The translations under genes and the position numbers were made by a program. From NCBI GenBank assembly GCA_946413945.1, contig CAMKMR010000001.1, forward strand, positions 1 to 34,140: a stretch of 34,140 nt of DNA, read 5' to 3'. Positions 31,567 to 34,140 of this stretch are shown piece by piece. Source of the DNA: an uncultured Lachnospiraceae bacterium (lineage in GTDB: Bacteria > Bacillota > Clostridia > Lachnospirales > Lachnospiraceae). The notes below the pieces were generated by a model. The model was not told where the DNA came from. It worked only from the letters and a program-made list of their open reading frames with translations, and searched no databases. How positions within the stretch are numbered: the first letter of the stretch is position 1; each line of letters begins with the position of its first letter.

Positions 31567-32445
31567 ATGTATCAGATAGAGGCTCGAACAATAATGACCC
31601 CTCAAAATGGTATCAACATTTACAGGGGTTCAACAGATAATTGCATAGTATCAAAGGTAAGGGCCAGGGGAGCCCGGGTAAAGAATCCGGGAGAAATGGG
31701 CATAAAAGCCGATGCAGATCAGCTTCTTTCAGTAGAACTTAGAAAGAAGCGATCAAGAGGCATTATCTATACAGGTCTTTCTGATCCTTATAATGAGCTC
31801 GAAAGAGAATCAGGGATCATGAGAAAGTGTCTTATGGCTGTTTTAAGATTTGACTTTGGCATTGATATTACAACTAGAAGGTCACTGATCCTTAGAGATA
31901 AAGATCTTCTTAAGGATATCGCAGACAGGACTAAATGTATAGTAAGGATTGTTTTGCCTTGTCTTAAAAAGGACGCTTTTCAAATAATTGAAGGTGATAA
32001 AGACAGCATCGATGAAAGACTTGAGATATTGGAAGGACTAAAAGATTCGGGGGTAGACATAATGCTTGACGTCTTTCCAATGCTTCCGGAGCTTAATTCT
32101 GATGAAGATAATCTTCTCGAGATGCTGGAGCTTGCTAAAAAATATAAGGTGAAGGCTATAGATTTTCACGGCTTTAAGACCAAGCTTCAAAATGATATGC
32201 AGGACTATTTCTATGAAAAATTAAAGGAAAGAAACAAGGCACTGTATGATCATTATATAAATAAGCTTGGACGACCAAAAGAATTTAATCTCGATAAGGA
32301 TGGAAAGTTCTATAAGATCCTTGCAGATTATTGTATCAAAGAGGGTATTCTTTTTACAAAAGAAGAAATCGATGACTATGCAAGAAAGTATGAAAATAAA
32401 AAAGAAGGTAAACAGCTTTCGTTTTTTGATTTGACACAGCAATAA
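31567..32445 (+). CDS. SPL-like radical SAM homologue lacking cluster cysteines (probable pseudoenzyme)
   Basis: A 292-residue intact gene that aligns by eye along its whole length with the spore-photoproduct-lyase-like radical SAM family (COG1533 type): NGINIYRG at the cluster site, the SDPYNELE substrate/SAM segment, TRRSLILRDKDLL, and the C-terminal YFYEKLKERNKALYDHYINK. In the family the cluster motif reads GCxxGCxxC (CxxxCxxC); here it is GSTDNCIVS, with Ser22, Cys26 and Ser29. A 4Fe-4S cluster of the normal kind cannot be held, so radical chemistry is unlikely. The reading frame, ribosome site (AAGGGGAAG) and length are all intact, so the protein seems maintained. Its place directly after the SMC-like cassette may or may not be functional. 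Confidence 0.75.
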   Translation: MYQIEARTIMTPQNGINIYRGSTDNCIVSKVRARGARVKNPGEMGIKADADQLLSVELRKKRSRGIIYTGLSDPYNELERESGIMRKCLMAVLRFDFGIDITTRRSLILRDKDLLKDIADRTKCIVRIVLPCLKKDAFQIIEGDKDSIDERLEILEGLKDSGVDIMLDVFPMLPELNSDEDNLLEMLELAKKYKVKAIDFHGFKTKLQNDMQDYFYEKLKERNKALYDHYINKLGRPKEFNLDKDGKFYKILADYCIKEGILFTKEEIDDYARKYENKKEGKQLSFFDLTQQ

Positions 32446-32476
32446 AATAATTTTATTATTGTTTGAATAAATACTT

Positions 32477-32505
32477 TTGGCAATTAAAGTGTTTTTCGAT
32501 AAAAG
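32477..32505 (+). promoter_or_regulatory. Possible malic enzyme promoter
   Basis: TTGGCA (32477-32482), a 17-nt spacer and TAAAAG (32500-32505). The match is moderate. A short AATAAT-TTT-ATTATT inverted repeat just upstream could be the 3' end of the preceding gene. Confidence 0.4.
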
Positions 32506-32554
32506 CAAATGGTAAAAATGGAAAAATATAAAATATTTACGGAGGAAACATAAG

Positions 32555-33724
32555 ATGGATTTTAATGCAGCAAGTCTTAAGATGCATGAAGAGAACAAGG
32601 GAAAGCTTGAGGTTAATTCTAAGGTGCGTATCGAAACAAGAGACGACCTTTCAACGGCCTATACACCAGGGGTAGCAGAGCCTTGCAGAAAGATTGCGGC
32701 AGATCCTTCTGATGTATATAAATATACTTGCAAGGCCAATACGGTTGCTGTAGTTTCAGATGGAACAGCAGTGCTCGGCCTTGGAGATATAGGGCCTCTT
32801 GCAGCAATTCCTGTAATGGAAGGAAAGTCGGTTCTATTTAAGAGGTTTGCGGGGGTAGATGCATTTCCAATCTGCCTGGATACAAAAGATGTTGATGAGA
32901 TAGTAGAGACTGTAAAGAGGATCGCTCCTTCTTTCGGTGGTATCAATCTTGAGGATATTTCAGCTCCAAGATGTTTTGAGGTTGAAAGAAGACTTAAAGA
33001 AGAGCTTGATATACCTGTTTTCCACGATGATCAGCATGGAACGGCTATCGTTGTTTGTGCAGGACTTATCAATGCCCTTAAACTTACAAACAGAAGCTTT
33101 GAAACAGCAAGCGCTGTTATCAGTGGTGCAGGTTCAGCAGGTATTTCTATCTGCAAGCTTATGCTTAAGTTTGGAATTGGAAATGTAGTCCTTGTTGATA
33201 AGAATGGTGCCCTTTGCCCTGAAGAAGAGTGGATGAATCCGGCTCAGAAAGAAATGGCAGAGATAACAAATAAGAATAAGGAAAGAGGTAATCTTGCCGA
33301 AATAATGAAGGGTAAGGATATCTTCGTTGGTGTTTCAGCGCCTGGAATAGTAACAGCTGAGATGGTAAGCACTATGGCAAAAGACCCTATCGTATTCTCT
33401 ATGGCAAATCCTACACCAGAGATCATGCCTGAGGAATCTAAGAAGGGCGGGGCAAGAGTTATCGCATCGGGAAGATCTGATTATCCAAACCAGATCAATA
33501 ACGTGCTTGTCTTCCCTGGAATCTTCAGAGGAGCTCTTGATTCAAAGGCAAGACAGATAACAGAGCCGATGAAGATTGCTGCGGCAAAGGCGATAGCATC
33601 TATCGTAAAAGATGATGAATTAAGAGAAGATTATATAATTCCGGATGCATTTAATCCGGAAGTGGCAAGAGTTGTTGCTAAGGCTGTTGCTGATGAGGCT
33701 TATAACAGCGGAGTAGCAAAATAA
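32555..33724 (+). CDS. Malic enzyme, NAD(P)-dependent (decarboxylating malate dehydrogenase)
   Basis: Converts malate to pyruvate and CO2 with reduction of NAD(P). The catalytic Tyr36 lies in STAYTPGVAEPC, the catalytic Lys91 in IPVMEGKSVLFK, the metal-binding acids in NLEDISAP (131-138) and FHDDQHGTA (156-164), and the Rossmann loop GAGSAG at 191-196. The 389-residue length is that of the short bacterial type without the phosphotransacetylase-like domain. Cofactor preference cannot be decided by eye. ACGGAGG precedes the ATG, in a leader (ATATTTACGGAGG-like) similar to that of fba. Codon use is fairly biased, suggesting good expression. Confidence 0.95.
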   Translation: MDFNAASLKMHEENKGKLEVNSKVRIETRDDLSTAYTPGVAEPCRKIAADPSDVYKYTCKANTVAVVSDGTAVLGLGDIGPLAAIPVMEGKSVLFKRFAGVDAFPICLDTKDVDEIVETVKRIAPSFGGINLEDISAPRCFEVERRLKEELDIPVFHDDQHGTAIVVCAGLINALKLTNRSFETASAVISGAGSAGISICKLMLKFGIGNVVLVDKNGALCPEEEWMNPAQKEMAEITNKNKERGNLAEIMKGKDIFVGVSAPGIVTAEMVSTMAKDPIVFSMANPTPEIMPEESKKGGARVIASGRSDYPNQINNVLVFPGIFRGALDSKARQITEPMKIAAAKAIASIVKDDELREDYIIPDAFNPEVARVVAKAVADEAYNSGVAK

Positions 33725-33743
33725 TAATGGAGTTTTATCTTAA

Positions 33744-34140
33744 ATGGGATATTTAGAATTTGAAAAAGCGAAGAAGATGGGCGACAAGGCCTTCAGACAG
33801 GCTGTTCAAAAGGGACAGAGTCCATATCTTCCGGTTCTCGATGAGATCCTTTCTCAGGTCGAGATAAGAGGTGAAGTAAATCTTGGGCTTGTGAATATAC
33901 CTCTTTCAAGAGTTGTTGGAACAAGCACAAAGGGAAGGACAACGGCTTTTGCCAATAATTTTATGCCTATCTTAGGTATGAATTCAGAATTTGGTGTTAA
34001 ATGGTCCCTTCTCAGTGATGCTCATATGAATGAAGGCATTCATGATCCTATCAAGGTTTATGAATATATGAATTATTACTATGTGGTAGAAGGAAATAAG
34101 CGTGTAAGCGTTCTTAAATTCTTTGATGCTGCATCAGTAC
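33744..34140 (+). CDS. N-terminal part of a protein with a ParB-like domain (partial)
   Basis: The window ends after 132 codons. The fragment has SRVVGTSTKGRTTAFANNFMP, a DAHMNEGIHDPIKVYEYMN stretch and VVEGNKRVSVLKFF, which resembles the ParB/sulfiredoxin-like pocket motif. I recall a similar N-terminus on some clostridial proteins that continue into a BMP/periplasmic-binding-like domain; this cannot be checked because the 3' part is missing. GGAG lies 11 nt before the ATG. It starts 19 nt after the malic enzyme stop, so the two may be co-transcribed. Confidence 0.7.
   Translation, partial: MGYLEFEKAKKMGDKAFRQAVQKGQSPYLPVLDEILSQVEIRGEVNLGLVNIPLSRVVGTSTKGRTTAFANNFMPILGMNSEFGVKWSLLSDAHMNEGIHDPIKVYEYMNYYYVVEGNKRVSVLKFFDAASV

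Overview
The window reads as a chromosomal stretch of a low-GC Gram-positive anaerobe, most likely a Lachnospiraceae (Butyrivibrio/Pseudobutyrivibrio-like). This rests on the gene order hup-rqcP-divIC-tilS-hpt-ftsH, strong GGAGG ribosome sites, TTGACA/TATAAT promoters, many U-tailed hairpin terminators and AGA/AAG/ATA-rich coding. All genes are on the + strand. The sporulation genes yabP, yabQ and spoIIE that often lie in this neighbourhood in spore formers are absent, which suggests a non-sporulating lineage. The species assignment is inference.

Layout. 1-5.2 kb: housekeeping block (HU, RqcP, DivIC-like, TilS, Hpt, FtsH). 5.2-5.95 kb: a 745-nt gap with three intrinsic terminators and two candidate small-RNA units. 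5.95-8.05 kb: a cytoplasmic GH13 alpha-glucan hydrolase behind LacI-type operator-like repeats. 8.05-8.45 kb: short direct repeats, a terminator, a purine-rich tract, then an SOS box and promoter. 8.45-13.27 kb: uvrB-uvrA. 13.3-13.9 kb: a ten-copy 20-bp tandem array lacking C on the + strand, a decayed coding remnant, and a leader bounded by a 12-bp inverted repeat. 13.9-20.7 kb: fructose uptake and phosphotransfer (fruK, fruA, ptsH, ptsI, a DeoR-type regulator) and class II aldolase. Together these import fructose as fructose-1-phosphate, make fructose-1,6-bisphosphate and cleave it. The HPr has glycine at position 46, where the regulatory serine of Gram-positive HPr normally sits.

20.7-24.6 kb: an AT-rich accessory block with a frameshifted small secreted-protein gene, an unknown membrane-anchored protein, two FtsX-type permeases and an ABC ATPase. 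24.66-31.4 kb: a three-gene SMC-like cassette resembling MksF/MksE/MksB (Wadjet JetA/B/C) in order and size. It has no JetD nuclease next to it and sits behind a G-rich hairpin leader. The large ATPase has an unusual nucleotide-binding site (Asn after the Walker B Asp, and no H-loop His visible). 31.6-32.4 kb: a full-length homologue of spore-photoproduct-lyase-like radical SAM proteins in which two of the three cluster cysteines are serine, so probably a pseudoenzyme. 32.5-33.7 kb: malic enzyme. The window ends inside a gene with a ParB-like N-terminal region.

The best candidates for undescribed biology are the SMC-like cassette with its leader and the adjacent cysteine-less radical SAM homologue, followed by the Gly46 HPr and the C-free minisatellite. 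Homology calls come from reading motifs and remembered family sequences; no database search was run.
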